A DNA stretch of 47,874 nt from a virus, in IMG/VR virus record IMGVR_UViG_3300027513_000023, positions 1-47,874 of that record; one strand, written 5' to 3'. The position numbers and the translations under genes were made by a program. The notes under the pieces were generated by a model. It saw only the letters and a program-made list of their open reading frames with translations. It did no database searches and was not told the DNA's origin. The stretch's first letter is position 1. Each line of letters begins with the position of its first letter. Below are positions 1 through 6,659 of this stretch, piece after piece.

Positions 1-124
1 GCCGCAAGTAGGCGCGCATGGCCGCAACCTGCTCTGCGGTCATGGTATCGCCATGTAGATACGCCTCGATGGCAGGGCGCAGCACGCCGCTTGTCTCGTC
101 CATCCAAAAACCGGGCGCGCTCAT
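1..124 (-). CDS. Small phage protein, N-terminal part, runs off left edge
   Basis: The reading frame opens with ATG at 124 and stays open to the window edge (41 codons seen). It reads MSAPGFWMDETSGVLRP, and later TAEQVAAMRAYLR. This resembles a family of small phage proteins of unknown function whose helix AYLRQWI is followed by a C-terminal part ending in WLxxAExxGxDPL. Such a C-terminal part lies at the opposite window edge (47827-47874), so the two pieces are probably one gene cut by the window. The start overlaps the stop of nothing visible upstream except the coupled gene at 121-228, which begins upstream on the same strand and ends in an ATGA overlap with this start. Function unknown. 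Confidence 0.7.
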   Translation of the reverse strand, partial: MSAPGFWMDETSGVLRPAIEAYLHGDTMTAEQVAAMRAYLR

Positions 125-228
125 GTCAGCGCCACGACGATCCAGACGATGCCCATGACCGCGGCCCCGCAGAGCACCCCCAGCACGACAAGCAGGCGCA
201 TAGCGCCGTCGATGTCCGGGACCATCAT
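121..228 (-). CDS. Single-span membrane miniprotein
   Basis: This 35-residue frame starts with two consecutive ATG codons (228 and 225). The first overlaps the stop of the upstream gene (225-758) in an ATGA arrangement. After the short hydrophilic start MMVPDIDGAMR the rest is one hydrophobic stretch, LLVVLGVLCGAAV followed by MGIVWIVVALT, long enough for one membrane helix. Its stop overlaps the start of the next gene at 124. The tight coupling on both sides supports translation. No family is recognised; tiny membrane proteins like this are common among phage late genes. Confidence 0.6.
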   Translation of the reverse strand: MMVPDIDGAMRLLVVLGVLCGAAVMGIVWIVVALT

Positions 229-758
229 GGCTTGCCCCGCGGCGGCACCAGCGAGCCGGGGTAGCCGTCCTCCTCCTGAAAGTGGTGCCCGGCCTCCCAC
301 GGCCCGGTGCGGGCAACTTCGCCCTCGAACAGGCGGCGGAGGTAGTAGGTGTCTCGCCAGGGGTACGCGCTGCCGCAGGCCTGGCACCAGACGTAATGAT
401 CGCGGCCTTGACCGTCCTCGCTCTGCCGCTCGGCGAACCATTGCCAACGGCAACCGCTCGCTTGGCAGGACATCTCGCGGCGCAGGAACGCGGCGAAGCC
501 GGGGCCGACGTCTTTAATCGGTGCCGAATGCTGTGACTCTCCCTCCCACGGCCCGGTGCGGGCGGCCTCGCGCTGGCAGCGGGTCAGCACCTTGTCGATG
601 ACGGAGCGGGCGAGAACTGGCAGCAGTAAATCGAAACGGTCGCGCTCGGTGAGTAGCCCACGGCCCTCATGCCAAAGCTCAAGGGCGTAGTCGATCCCGG
701 CGGGGCTGGTCAGATTGTCGTAGATCGCCTCGGCGAGGTCGCGCTCGCGCTCGCTCAT
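225..758 (-). CDS. Hypothetical protein with duplicated ARTGPWE segment and Cys motifs
   Basis: The 177-residue product begins MSERERDLAEAIYDNL. The segment DLAEAI recurs at the start of the gene at 1198-1398, so the two may share an N-terminal module. A later part holds CQASGC and CQACGS, two Cys pairs about 35 residues apart that could form a zinc ribbon. The heptapeptide ARTGPWE occurs twice, encoded by a perfect 22-bp direct repeat (293-314 and 542-563) spaced 249 bp, a multiple of three. The gene is coupled by ATGA overlaps at both ends. Function unknown; a structural zinc-binding protein is only a guess. Confidence 0.75.
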   Translation of the reverse strand: MSERERDLAEAIYDNLTSPAGIDYALELWHEGRGLLTERDRFDLLLPVLARSVIDKVLTRCQREAARTGPWEGESQHSAPIKDVGPGFAAFLRREMSCQASGCRWQWFAERQSEDGQGRDHYVWCQACGSAYPWRDTYYLRRLFEGEVARTGPWEAGHHFQEEDGYPGSLVPPRGKP

Positions 759-1201
759 GGCGGCGCCTTCCGCGTAATCGCGGCATCTCGGGCAAGGAGT
801 GCGTCATCTAATGCGATGAATTCCTCGCCGGGGCTTGCCTCACGCGGTGATTGGCGAAGCCTGCTGCCACGGGTCGCGAGCCCGTCCGGTCCGGATGTGT
901 TGGCCGCGCTCCAACATTCGGAGAGCGCGTACTTATGCGGGCACGGCCTCGGCGCCTCGCTCGGCGCGCAGGTGCAAGAGCGCAGCCGCGTCCGCGCCCT
1001 AGCGCGCTGCATCGCCTCCAGCACGAGCGACGGCGGCGCCGGGTGCGGCCCGAGCGGACACAGGCTCACATGCACGACCAGGCCCTCCGTGGTGCGCTGC
1101 GGGCAGCGGCAGCCGGCGATGGCGGCCACGCGCTCGCGCTGCAATTCGGCCATGCGCTCGGCGATGCCGGGCTGCTCGCACATCGGGAGCCGGCCGCTCA
1201 T
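755..1201 (-). CDS. Cys-rich hypothetical protein
   Basis: The 148-residue product starts at ATG 1201, overlapping the stop of the upstream gene (1198-1398) by four bases, and ends in a four-base overlap with the downstream gene. It carries several scattered Cys residues (near GCRCPQRT, LCPLGPH, SCTCAP and PCPHKYALSEC). No recognised spacing stands out, so metal binding is possible but not shown. The middle is rich in Arg and Pro. The start is supported by the overlap. I do not recognise a family. Confidence 0.65.
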   Translation of the reverse strand: MSGRLPMCEQPGIAERMAELQRERVAAIAGCRCPQRTTEGLVVHVSLCPLGPHPAPPSLVLEAMQRARARTRLRSCTCAPSEAPRPCPHKYALSECWSAANTSGPDGLATRGSRLRQSPREASPGEEFIALDDALLARDAAITRKAPP

Positions 1202-1398
1202 GGCAGCACAAGACCGGGGCCGGGGTAACCCTCATTAGTAATGAGGGTTGTTTCATCCGCATCAAGCCGCGTCAGGCCAACACGAAATGGACCTGGCGGC
1301 ATCGGGTCGTTGCGACCGATCTCGCCCAATCCGCTCATCGCACGTTTCCGGACGATCTCGGCGCGGATCGCCTCGGCGAGGTCGCGGTCGTCGCTCAA
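1198..1398 (-). CDS. Small hypothetical protein with DLAEAI N-terminus
   Basis: This 66-residue protein begins MSDDRDLAEAIRAEIVRKR. Its DLAEAI segment matches the N-terminus of the gene at 225-758, which suggests a shared short domain or a past duplication. The rest is Pro/Gly-rich and without a known motif. It is joined by ATGA overlaps to its upstream neighbour (1395-1616) and its downstream neighbour. Function unknown. Confidence 0.65.
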   Translation of the reverse strand: MSDDRDLAEAIRAEIVRKRAMSGLGEIGRNDPMPPGPFRVGLTRLDADETTLITNEGYPGPGLVLP

Positions 1399-1616
1399 TC
1401 CGCCTCCAGGCTCAGCGAGCGCAGCTGGTAGTGCAGCCGCTCGGTCTGCCGCAGGAAGTCGAGGAGGGCGGCGTAATCGCGGGCCACCGCATTCATCGCG
1501 CCGCCATCCACATGCTCGACGGTCAGCCGGTAGCGCTTGCCGGCCTCGGGAAGCACTTCCACCCTGCCGCCCCGCAGTTGCGCCTTCTGCCCGGTGGCCA
1601 ACCGAATCTCGGTCAT
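1395..1616 (-). CDS. Small hypothetical protein
   Basis: The 73-residue product starts MTEIRLATGQKAQLRGG. Its first half looks like beta strands (VEVLPEAGKRYRLTVEHVD) and its second half like a helix (DYAALLDFLRQTERLHYQLRS). It overlaps the next gene by four bases. The short gap upstream (1617-1647) is AT-rich and contains a TATAAT-like hexamer on the minus strand, so a secondary promoter is possible, though no convincing -35 box is visible. No family recognised. Confidence 0.7.
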   Translation of the reverse strand: MTEIRLATGQKAQLRGGRVEVLPEAGKRYRLTVEHVDGGAMNAVARDYAALLDFLRQTERLHYQLRSLSLEAD

Positions 1617-1647
1617 CGGCGACTCATTATATATACCGCGGCAGCGC

Positions 1648-1896
1648 TCACTCGGCAGCGTCCCGGTCGGTCGGCTCCACCACTTCCTGCAATTTCGGCC
1701 GGCTCGGCCCCCGGTGCTTCGCCATCTTCCGCACGCTGTGAGCCGTCACCACGGCCTCCAGCTGCATATTGGCCAGAACCGAGCGCAGGTCTTCGATAGC
1801 CTCCCCGACCTCCTTGGAACCCAGTATCCTGGCCCGCTCCAGCTCGCTGTCCGGCGCGTCTCCGGCGAAGAGTATCTCGATCCGGTGGGTGGTCAC
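1648..1896 (-). CDS. Small hypothetical protein, first gene of the leftward block
   Basis: A GTG start at 1896 is chosen because GAAGGAG lies just upstream and protein-like sequence begins there (VTTHRIEILFAGDAP). The ATG further upstream at 2043 would add a Pro/Arg-rich stretch that overlaps a hairpin and looks non-coding. The 82-residue product has an acidic helical centre (EVGEAIEDLRSVLANMQLEAVV) and a charged tail. It is the first minus-strand gene downstream of a candidate promoter, so it may head the transcript that continues around the window edge into the terminase. Function unknown. Confidence 0.65.
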   Translation of the reverse strand: MTTHRIEILFAGDAPDSELERARILGSKEVGEAIEDLRSVLANMQLEAVVTAHSVRKMAKHRGPSRPKLQEVVEPTDRDAAE

Positions 1897-1921
1897 GGCC
1901 TCTCCTTCTCTGTCTTCGGAG

Positions 1922-1950
1922 AATTTAGCCCGACTTTCGACCGCCCACAA
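1922..1950 (-). promoter_or_regulatory. Candidate promoter for the leftward (late) block
   Basis: On the minus strand TTGTGG (1945-1950) is followed after exactly 17 bases by TAAATT (1922-1927), about 25 bases before the GTG start at 1896. The position at the head of the long minus-strand run makes it a good candidate for the late promoter. Both boxes deviate from consensus, and a phage-specific activator could be needed. Confidence 0.4.
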
Positions 1951-1956
1951 ATGGAA

Positions 1957-1987
1957 AGGCCCGCAACAGGGGAGCTGCTGCGGGCCT
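1957..1987. terminator. Strong hairpin at the divergence point
   Basis: AGGCCCGCA (1957-1965) pairs with TGCGGGCCT (1979-1987). A further CAG/CTG pairing inside the loop gives a long GC-rich stem. No T-run follows on either strand, so it is not a textbook intrinsic terminator. It sits just upstream of the candidate leftward promoter and could insulate transcription or serve as a protein-binding palindrome. Confidence 0.4.
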
Positions 1988-2102
1988 CTCGCGTGCGCCC
2001 TTGACCTTTGGGGGGATCTGGCGCGTGGTGTCGGACCAACCACGGGGACACAGGTGTCAGATATGCCAGATTCGACCCAAAAGCAAGGACCCGGCTGATG
2101 GC

Positions 2103-2279
2103 ATGAGCAGGAACGCAGCCCATTGGTGGCGCGATCTTCGGATCAGACTCCACTTCCTCGGCAGTAAACGGCTCGATGACGGCCAGTGGCCGGTCGCGCT
2201 CAAGCTGGCAGAGGAACGTTTGATGTCGCCGCAGGACGCGGCCGACATCGTTCACGCAGCACGACAGGCTCAGCCATGA
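2103..2279 (+). CDS. Small hypothetical protein
   Basis: This 58-residue product starts MSRNAAHWWRDLRIRL at 2103, with AAGGA about 12 bases upstream. The longer frame from 2001 has no protein-like start. The C-terminal half (SPQDAADIVHAARQ) looks helical. The upstream leader (2035-2052) contains an ACCAACCACGGGGA segment resembling the leaders of the genes at 4963 (minus strand) and 6978. It is followed immediately by a bidirectional terminator. Function unknown. Confidence 0.55.
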   Translation: MSRNAAHWWRDLRIRLHFLGSKRLDDGQWPVALKLAEERLMSPQDAADIVHAARQAQP

Positions 2280-2284
2280 CAAAC

Positions 2285-2315
2285 AAAACCCCGGAACTGG
2301 ACGATTCCGGGGCTT
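2285..2315. terminator. Bidirectional intrinsic terminator
   Basis: CCCCGGAA (2289-2296) pairs with TTCCGGGG (2305-2312) around an 8-base loop. The stem is flanked by AAAA on the left and CTTT on the right. It begins six bases after the stop of the 2103-2279 gene, which supports a terminator role. Confidence 0.7.
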
Positions 2316-2395
2316 TGCCTGCTTGACCCGGTCGCAGATCCGGCTCTAAGCTGATTTCTGGTCAACGGCGTGCTAGCGCCTCGCAGAAATAACCA

Positions 2396-2590
2396 ATGAC
2401 AGATAGACAATCCCCACCGAGAAGGCAAGCCTGCAGCGAAGCCTTCTTGGCCGCCAGGGAATTGCTCTTCGAGACAGTCCTCGAACGCCAGGTTCGCTCA
2501 GGCGAGGTTGTGATGCGCCTCAGCACGCCCACCGTGACAGGTGGCAAGTGCGCCGCCGGCCACTCCCTCGACGACGAGATCCCGTTTTGA
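2396..2590 (+). CDS. Small hypothetical protein upstream of SpoVG-like gene
   Basis: This 64-residue product starts MTDRQSPPRRQACSEAFLAARELLFETVL. A central helix is followed by a C-terminal part with CAAGHS. Its stop codon shares a base with the start of the SpoVG-like gene (TGATG), so the two are probably translated together. No strong Shine-Dalgarno is visible before 2396. The opposite-strand frame across this region has atypical composition and is considered a shadow. Function unknown. Confidence 0.55.
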   Translation: MTDRQSPPRRQACSEAFLAARELLFETVLERQVRSGEVVMRLSTPTVTGGKCAAGHSLDDEIPF

Positions 2591-2886
2591 TGAGCAAGGT
2601 CGCACAGCTGCGGCCGGAGCCAGGCATTGTCTGCCGGCGATTGGCGCGCGTGGACAAGGGGTCGCTGATCGGCTCGTGCGATCTGGAGATCGTGCGCTGG
2701 CACCTCCTGCTCTACGGCTGCACCTGGGTCAACGGCAAGAACGGCGAGTTTATCGGGTTGCCGTCGCAGCGCTACGTTCAAGACGGAAAAGCTTCGTATA
2801 AGCCCTTGATTCAATTCTCGTCCAAGGAAGCGTCCAGGCGTTTTCAGGAAGCGGCTCTGGCAGCCGTCAGGCTGATGGCGCGATGA
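2590..2886 (+). CDS. SpoVG-like protein
   Basis: The 98-residue product resembles the SpoVG fold. It has a beta-rich first half (CRRLARVDKGSLIGSCDLEI), then WVNGKNGEFIGLPSQR, which corresponds to the family signature of a glycine-rich turn followed by GxFxxxPS, and later YKPLIQFSS before a C-terminal helix. SpoVG proteins are small nucleic-acid-binding regulators; phage copies are common and of unclear role. Start at 2590 is chosen by the TGATG coupling to the upstream gene. An ATGA overlap links it to the next gene. Confidence is good for the family, low for a specific role. Confidence 0.65.
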   Translation: MSKVAQLRPEPGIVCRRLARVDKGSLIGSCDLEIVRWHLLLYGCTWVNGKNGEFIGLPSQRYVQDGKASYKPLIQFSSKEASRRFQEAALAAVRLMAR

Positions 2887-3089
2887 GTGAGTTTCGTGGC
2901 TCCCGGCGGCTGATGGCCCGCGCCCGGGACGCGAACCGTGTCAACCAGACCCGGCGCACCACCACGTCGCTATCCAAGGACGAGTTGGCCCTGAAGAAGC
3001 GCCTCGCCCGCGAGGCCGCGCTGGCAGGCTCGGCCCCGTACGACAGTAGCCCACGCTTAGTAAAACAGGCCCCGAAGCAGCAGGCGTAG
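2883..3089 (+). CDS. Small basic hypothetical protein
   Basis: The 68-residue product (MSEFRGSRRLMARARDANR and onward) is rich in Arg and Lys, with a helical centre (SKDELALKKRLAREAALAG) and an unstructured tail. It overlaps the SpoVG-like gene by ATGA and is the last gene before a long non-coding region. The charge would suit nucleic-acid binding, but no motif shows this. Confidence 0.6.
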   Translation: MSEFRGSRRLMARARDANRVNQTRRTTTSLSKDELALKKRLAREAALAGSAPYDSSPRLVKQAPKQQA

Positions 3090-3380
3090 AGTTTATCGGC
3101 TGGGTTAAAGGCCCATTGCCGTCACCGCCTGCCGCCAGCGATAGCTGGTCCGCCGCCCAACAAAAGACCCAGCCGGCTCTCGGCTCGCGCTCGCCCCGCG
3201 TACCCCCGAGACCGTACAGGATCACTAGAACGCATACGCATGTCGTGCGCGCGGCCCGAAGCGCCTCTCCGGATTGAGCGAGAGAACGCACAACCGCGCC
3301 GGGGGATGTCGCCCCGAACAAACGGACAGGCCCATAGGGGGGTGGGGCGGCCTGTGCCCGCAACAAGCCGGAAACGTCTG

Positions 3381-3400
3381 CCCTTGCGGAAACGCAAGGG
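3381..3400 (+). other. Perfect 8-bp stem with GAAA tetraloop
   Basis: CCCTTGCG (3381-3388), GAAA, CGCAAGGG (3393-3400). GNRA loops on perfect stems are typical of folded RNAs. There is no following T-run, so it is not an intrinsic terminator. Confidence 0.55.
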
Positions 3401-3630
3401 AAGATGCTGCCAAAAAGGGGCATGTGTGGCGACCCGCCTCCCGCCCTTCGGGCTGCCGACCGCACCACCGTATAGGCGACCAACTCGCAGGGACAAGAAA
3501 AGGGCTGCCAACAAGGCGACCCCGACAGCCGCCGTCCCGGTGAAAGACCCCAACCGTCCCAGCTGGTGGTGCGGCCAGTAGGGCGAAGCCCGGGGATCGA
3601 GACCACCACAACTCCCACACCCATCGACGG

Positions 3631-3770
3631 TCTCGAAAACCCGCCCAGGTTGTGACGGGCGCCCCAACCGACAGCGCCCGATTTCGAAAATCGCCGGCGG
3701 TTTGTGAGAGGGCTCGGCTACAGGCGATCTTCGATTTCGAAAACCGTCTCCGGTTTGAGAGAGGTCTCTC
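3631..3770. repeat. Three related palindromic repeat units
   Basis: TCGAAAA occurs at 3633-3639, 3684-3690 and 3737-3743, spaced 51 and 53 bp. Each is followed by a GC-rich inverted element and then GGTTTG or GGTTGTG. Unit 3 has AAACCG-TCTC-CGGTTT, and unit 2 has AAATCGCC directly facing GGCGGTTT. Units 2 and 3 continue with GAGAGG. The spacing is about five helical turns, which suits binding of repeated protein units on one face. Confidence 0.5.
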
Positions 3771-4027
3771 AATTTTCCCGCCGCCGTCACCGGATGCGGC
3801 AGAATTCCCGAACGGAACGGGCCGACGCGATGTCGCTGGAAGCCCGAGGGAAGCCCGGCAGCTGCCGAGTGTCGGAAAGTGGCGGAAACGTTGGGGTTTG
3901 TGGCTTGGAGCTACCGTTGGCTACGCTGTAACTGCGCCCGCGCGAGGGGCGGAAGGGACAGGGAACCTGACCTATTTGGTGACGTCGGACTTGACCTAAC
4001 CGGGTAGGTGGTGGCACTCACGCGAGG

Positions 4028-4675
4028 GTGCGCACACATCATGGGCCTACCGAGTTCTGCGGTGCTCGCAACCGATCTGGTTTGCCGTGTCGGCACCGGC
4101 CGATGGTCAACCGTCGGCGGTGCAAGCTGCATGGCGGGGTATATCGGGTAGGGGTCCACGCTCGATCGACCGCGGCCTCGCGCTTGGTCATTCGGGCTCG
4201 GCAGGGTTTATTCAAGGCATTTGGGTTAGCGTGGTATGGGGGTCGGACGCCTGGTGTAGGGAAGGTAGTGCGACGGATGGACGAAGCGTTGACGTTGACG
4301 GGTCAGGTATTGGAGGTTCTGGAGGATACGGCTGTGTTGCCGGCGATTGGTGGTCGTGAGCATTCGGAGACGTTGCACGACGGTTCGTTGCGTGGGTTGG
4401 TATTGCAGCGGGATACCGTAATATTGGTCCAGCGTGAGATTGACGCGGCGATGGCGGCTGGTGCGGGGGCGTCGTCTGTGGTTGACGACAAGGGTCGGGT
4501 TGTACCGACGGCGGCGATTGACGTGAAGTTGTTACGGGCGGGGAACGAAGCGGCTCGGATGCTGACGACATTAGCGGTGCGTGTGGCGGAGGGGGCGTTC
4601 AAGGCACAACAAGGCTCCCAGCTGGTTCAATTGCTGGAAGCCTTGAAGGCGGCGCAGGAGAAGAAGCGGGGTTGA
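4028..4675 (+). CDS. HGG zinc-motif protein, possible small terminase subunit
   Basis: The GTG-started 215-residue product has an N-terminal motif with Cys at TEFCGARNRSGLPC followed by RRRCKLHGG. This CxnCxnCxxHGG pattern is common in phage proteins, some of which are annotated as small terminase subunits. The rest is helical, with likely coiled-coil character near the C-terminus (QLVQLLEALKAAQEKKRG). A small terminase recognises the packaging site, and the repeats just upstream would fit one, but the large terminase lies far away across the window edge. Third codon positions are richer in T than in its neighbours (many TTG, GGT, GTT), suggesting a different origin. The role is tentative. 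Confidence 0.5.
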   Translation: MRTHHGPTEFCGARNRSGLPCRHRPMVNRRRCKLHGGVYRVGVHARSTAASRLVIRARQGLFKAFGLAWYGGRTPGVGKVVRRMDEALTLTGQVLEVLEDTAVLPAIGGREHSETLHDGSLRGLVLQRDTVILVQREIDAAMAAGAGASSVVDDKGRVVPTAAIDVKLLRAGNEAARMLTTLAVRVAEGAFKAQQGSQLVQLLEALKAAQEKKRG

Positions 4676-4687
4676 ACCCCGCGTTTG

Positions 4688-4963
4688 TTATCCTAGCGAG
4701 GAACCGGCGCGATAGGCGGCGGCATTACGCGCGGGCTTGCCGGCTTTTGCAACATCGCGATAGTGGTGGTGCACAAGAGATTGCACGGCAGCATCTAGCG
4801 ACAGGTGAAAGACATCGAAGCTGTCTCGGTTGGCGAGCCAATAGACGCCGACGGGCTTGCCGCGCGACCACCCGTCGGTGAATAGCGATACGGCACCGAT
4901 ATACTTACCATCGATATGGATGGCGTGGTCGCGCGGACCGAGGTTGGTGATCGTGTAAGGCAT
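4688..4963 (-). CDS. Small hypothetical protein
   Basis: This 91-residue product starts MPYTITNLGPRDHAIHIDGKY. GGAG is placed well before the ATG at 4963, within a leader (ACCAACCACGGAGA) shared with the gene at 6978. It contains aromatic-rich segments such as GVYWLANRDSFDVFH and no recognised motif. It is convergent with the gene at 4028-4675 and transcribed away from the mobile element. Its candidate promoter overlaps the element's left inverted repeat. Function unknown. Confidence 0.6.
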   Translation of the reverse strand: MPYTITNLGPRDHAIHIDGKYIGAVSLFTDGWSRGKPVGVYWLANRDSFDVFHLSLDAAVQSLVHHHYRDVAKAGKPARNAAAYRAGSSLG

Positions 4964-4986
4964 GAGTGAGTCTCCGTGGTTGGTGT

Positions 4987-5023
4987 CCTTAATATAGGGG
5001 ATTTATATACTTTACTCCCTTGG
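4987..5023 (+). repeat. Left terminal inverted repeat
   Basis: Reading inwards it begins CCTTAATATAGGGG and ends ACTCCCTTGG. It matches the reverse complement of 6811-6846 (CCCTATATTAGGG to ACTCCCGTGG). It contains the -35 box of the transposase promoter. Confidence 0.6.
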
Positions 5024-5029
5024 CCTCAA
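5002..5029 (-). promoter_or_regulatory. Candidate promoter for the gene at 4688-4963
   Basis: On the minus strand TTGAGG (5024-5029) and TATAAA (5002-5007) are separated by 16 bases, about 40 bases before the ATG at 4963. The site overlaps the inverted repeat, so the element may drive or have captured expression of this neighbour. Confidence 0.35.
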
Positions 5030-5039
5030 GCGGTATAAT
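5011..5039 (+). promoter_or_regulatory. Transposase promoter
   Basis: TTTACT (5011-5016), a 17-base spacer, then a perfect TATAAT (5034-5039). It lies 28 bases before the transposase start and partly inside the left inverted repeat, the usual arrangement in insertion sequences. Confidence 0.65.
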
Positions 5040-5067
5040 CGCCGCAGAAACCAAGGATGGATGAGCC

Positions 5068-5985
5068 GTGAGCCGTAGCACCATATCGACCTTTCAACTG
5101 TTCCAGATGATCCCCGATGCGGAAACCGCGCGCGTCTATCTGGAAAGTCGCCTGTGGCCCAATGGGCCGCGTTGTCCTGTCTGTGCCTCTGGCGAGAGGA
5201 TTACCGTTCGCAAGGGCGGATATTACCGCTGCGCCGCCTGCCGCGAGGACTTCACGGTTCGTACTGGCACCATCTTTGAGAGGTCGCACGTGCCGCTGCA
5301 CAAGTGGGTTTACGCGATGTACTTGCTCGTGACGGCGCGCAAGGGCATCAGCAGCATGCAGTTGGCGAAAGAGATCGGCGTTACCCAAAAGACTGCATGG
5401 TTCATGCTGCACCGGCTCCGGGAAGCCTGCGGCACCAAGCTCCAGAAGCTGGCCGGGATCATCGAGATTGATGAAACCTATGTCGGCGGCATCGAAGCCA
5501 ACAAACACGAGCGCAAAAAACTGAGAGCCGGTCGAGGCACAGTCGGCAAGACCGCCGTCATCGGCATGCGGGAGCGTGGCGGCAAGACAATCGGCAAGGT
5601 CGTTACTGCCACTGATCAGGAAACCGTGCATCGGGTTATCCATGAGAACGTCGAGGTCCGCTCGACCCTGCATACCGATGAGTTCGCAGCCTATCGTGGC
5701 CTTGGCGGGCTGTTCTTCGATCACGAAACCGTCAATCATGGTGCCGCAGAATTTGTCCGCGACGATGTGACGACCAACAGCATTGAGAGCGTGTTTGCCG
5801 TTCTCAAGCGCGGGCTGATCGGCGTCTATCATCACGCCAGCCCTAAGCATCTGAGCCGGTACGTCGATGAGTTTTCGTTCCGGCTGAACGAAGGCGACGT
5901 TAAGCGCCATACGCTGGACCGCCTCGACAGCTTCGTTGTTGGCGCGGCTGGCAAGCGCCTAACATACAAGGCGCTCGTCCAGTGA
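5068..5985 (+). CDS. IS1595-family (ISXO2-like) transposase
   Basis: The 305-residue protein catalyses DDE-type DNA transposition. An N-terminal zinc ribbon is formed by CPVC (36, 39) and CAAC (55, 58). It is followed by helices with an HTH-like part (MQLAKEIGVTQKTAWFML). The catalytic core shows D135 in EIDETYVGG, D204 in HTDEFAAY and E240 in TTNSIESVF, with LKRG and the YVDEFSFRLN tail typical of the family. The GTG start is chosen for AAGGATGG eight bases upstream. Length is normal and no frameshift is seen, so it is probably intact. The following gene overlaps by four bases, showing that the passengers are co-transcribed. Confidence 0.9.
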   Translation: MSRSTISTFQLFQMIPDAETARVYLESRLWPNGPRCPVCASGERITVRKGGYYRCAACREDFTVRTGTIFERSHVPLHKWVYAMYLLVTARKGISSMQLAKEIGVTQKTAWFMLHRLREACGTKLQKLAGIIEIDETYVGGIEANKHERKKLRAGRGTVGKTAVIGMRERGGKTIGKVVTATDQETVHRVIHENVEVRSTLHTDEFAAYRGLGGLFFDHETVNHGAAEFVRDDVTTNSIESVFAVLKRGLIGVYHHASPKHLSRYVDEFSFRLNEGDVKRHTLDRLDSFVVGAAGKRLTYKALVQ

Positions 5986-6164
5986 CCTACACGCTCTCTC
6001 CCGATGGGAAGGCAATCACCTGCCATAAGTGTGGGATGACCAGCCACAATCTGAATGACGTAGAGAAGCATTATTGCAGTAAGTGCCGCGTCTTTCATGA
6101 TGACATGAAGGTGCTCGACGCCATCGCGGATATCGTTCTTGCCTATCGAAAGCCGAAGTCATGA
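5982..6164 (+). CDS. Zinc-ribbon passenger protein
   Basis: The 60-residue product starts at GTG 5982, overlapping the transposase stop (GTGA). It has two Cys pairs, CHKCGMTSHN and YCSKCRVFH, spaced like a zinc ribbon, with conserved-looking His residues between them (VEKHYC). I recall very similar small proteins in alphaproteobacteria and their phages, of unknown role. Its coupling to the transposase suggests it is a passenger or an accessory factor of the element. Confidence 0.7.
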   Translation: MTYTLSPDGKAITCHKCGMTSHNLNDVEKHYCSKCRVFHDDMKVLDAIADIVLAYRKPKS

Positions 6165-6487
6165 CACTCGCCGCCTCCCAAAATCCATCAGAGCCATTTC
6201 GTAACCTTGCATTATGGGTACGCGCCCTACAACAAGAGCCTGCGTTGAAGGACTATCAACTGGAACTAGGCATCATGGCTAAAAAGCTCTCTGATGCCCA
6301 TGACGTGTTCTTTTCGCTTGGTGAGATGATGACAATTTGGCGTTCGGCGCGGATGCTGGATCACCATCCCGAGTACCTGGGTGCATTTGAGCGGGCGCAG
6401 ACGGCTTATCGAGCGGCCCGTGGCGAGCCATTACCCAACCTCGCAACAGAGGATGAACAAGATGCACCGGTCACACATGAGCAATGA
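6161..6487 (+). CDS. Hypothetical passenger protein
   Basis: This 108-residue product (MTLAASQNPSEPFRNLALW) overlaps the zinc-ribbon gene by ATGA. It appears largely helical, with an acidic tail. No signal or membrane segment is seen and no family is recognised. Its codon use is less GC-biased than the late genes, in keeping with the rest of the element. Confidence 0.6.
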   Translation: MTLAASQNPSEPFRNLALWVRALQQEPALKDYQLELGIMAKKLSDAHDVFFSLGEMMTIWRSARMLDHHPEYLGAFERAQTAYRAARGEPLPNLATEDEQDAPVTHEQ

Positions 6488-6659
6488 GCTTTTAGAGTTA
6501 ATGCGGCGACAGTGGCAAGAGCTTTTCCGGGGGATGCCGGCACGGGACACGCAACGGATACTGCGGCAAATGCCGTGTGGTGAATGCCATCTGGCTGATG
6601 GGGAAACCTGCGACATCTGCGGAGCATATCATGCGGCGAGAGAGTTCAATGATCCGTAA
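6462..6659 (+). CDS. Small Cys-pair passenger protein
   Basis: ATG at 6462 is preferred because AGAGG lies ten bases before it; an internal ATG at 6477 is the alternative. The 65-residue product has a helical N-terminal half (NELLELMRRQWQELFRGM) and then PCGEC with CDICGAYH. These are two CxxC pairs about ten residues apart, which could bind one zinc. It overlaps the previous gene by 26 bases in another frame. Function unknown. Confidence 0.55.
   Translation: MHRSHMSNELLELMRRQWQELFRGMPARDTQRILRQMPCGECHLADGETCDICGAYHAAREFNDP

Larger units (their letters stand above)
3090..4027. other. 0.9-kb structured region without a convincing gene
   Basis: Frames of 70-220 codons exist on both strands, but they are Arg/Pro-rich, lack ribosome sites and mirror one another, so I call none. 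Visible structures include stem ACAGGCC/GGCCTGT (3326-3332 with 3349-3355), an 8-bp stem with a GAAA tetraloop (3381-3400), and three related repeat units at 3631-3770. The region lies between two rightward gene blocks, just before a possible small-terminase gene. It could hold a structured RNA, a packaging site or a replication origin. Nothing in it matches tmRNA, RNase P RNA or a tRNA by eye. Confidence 0.5.

Noticed and set aside
2941-3790. Long minus-strand reading frames across the non-coding region
   Set aside because: Pro/Arg/Gly-rich composition, no ribosome sites, mutual overlaps in several frames and strong hairpins underneath; they look like GC-rich chance frames.
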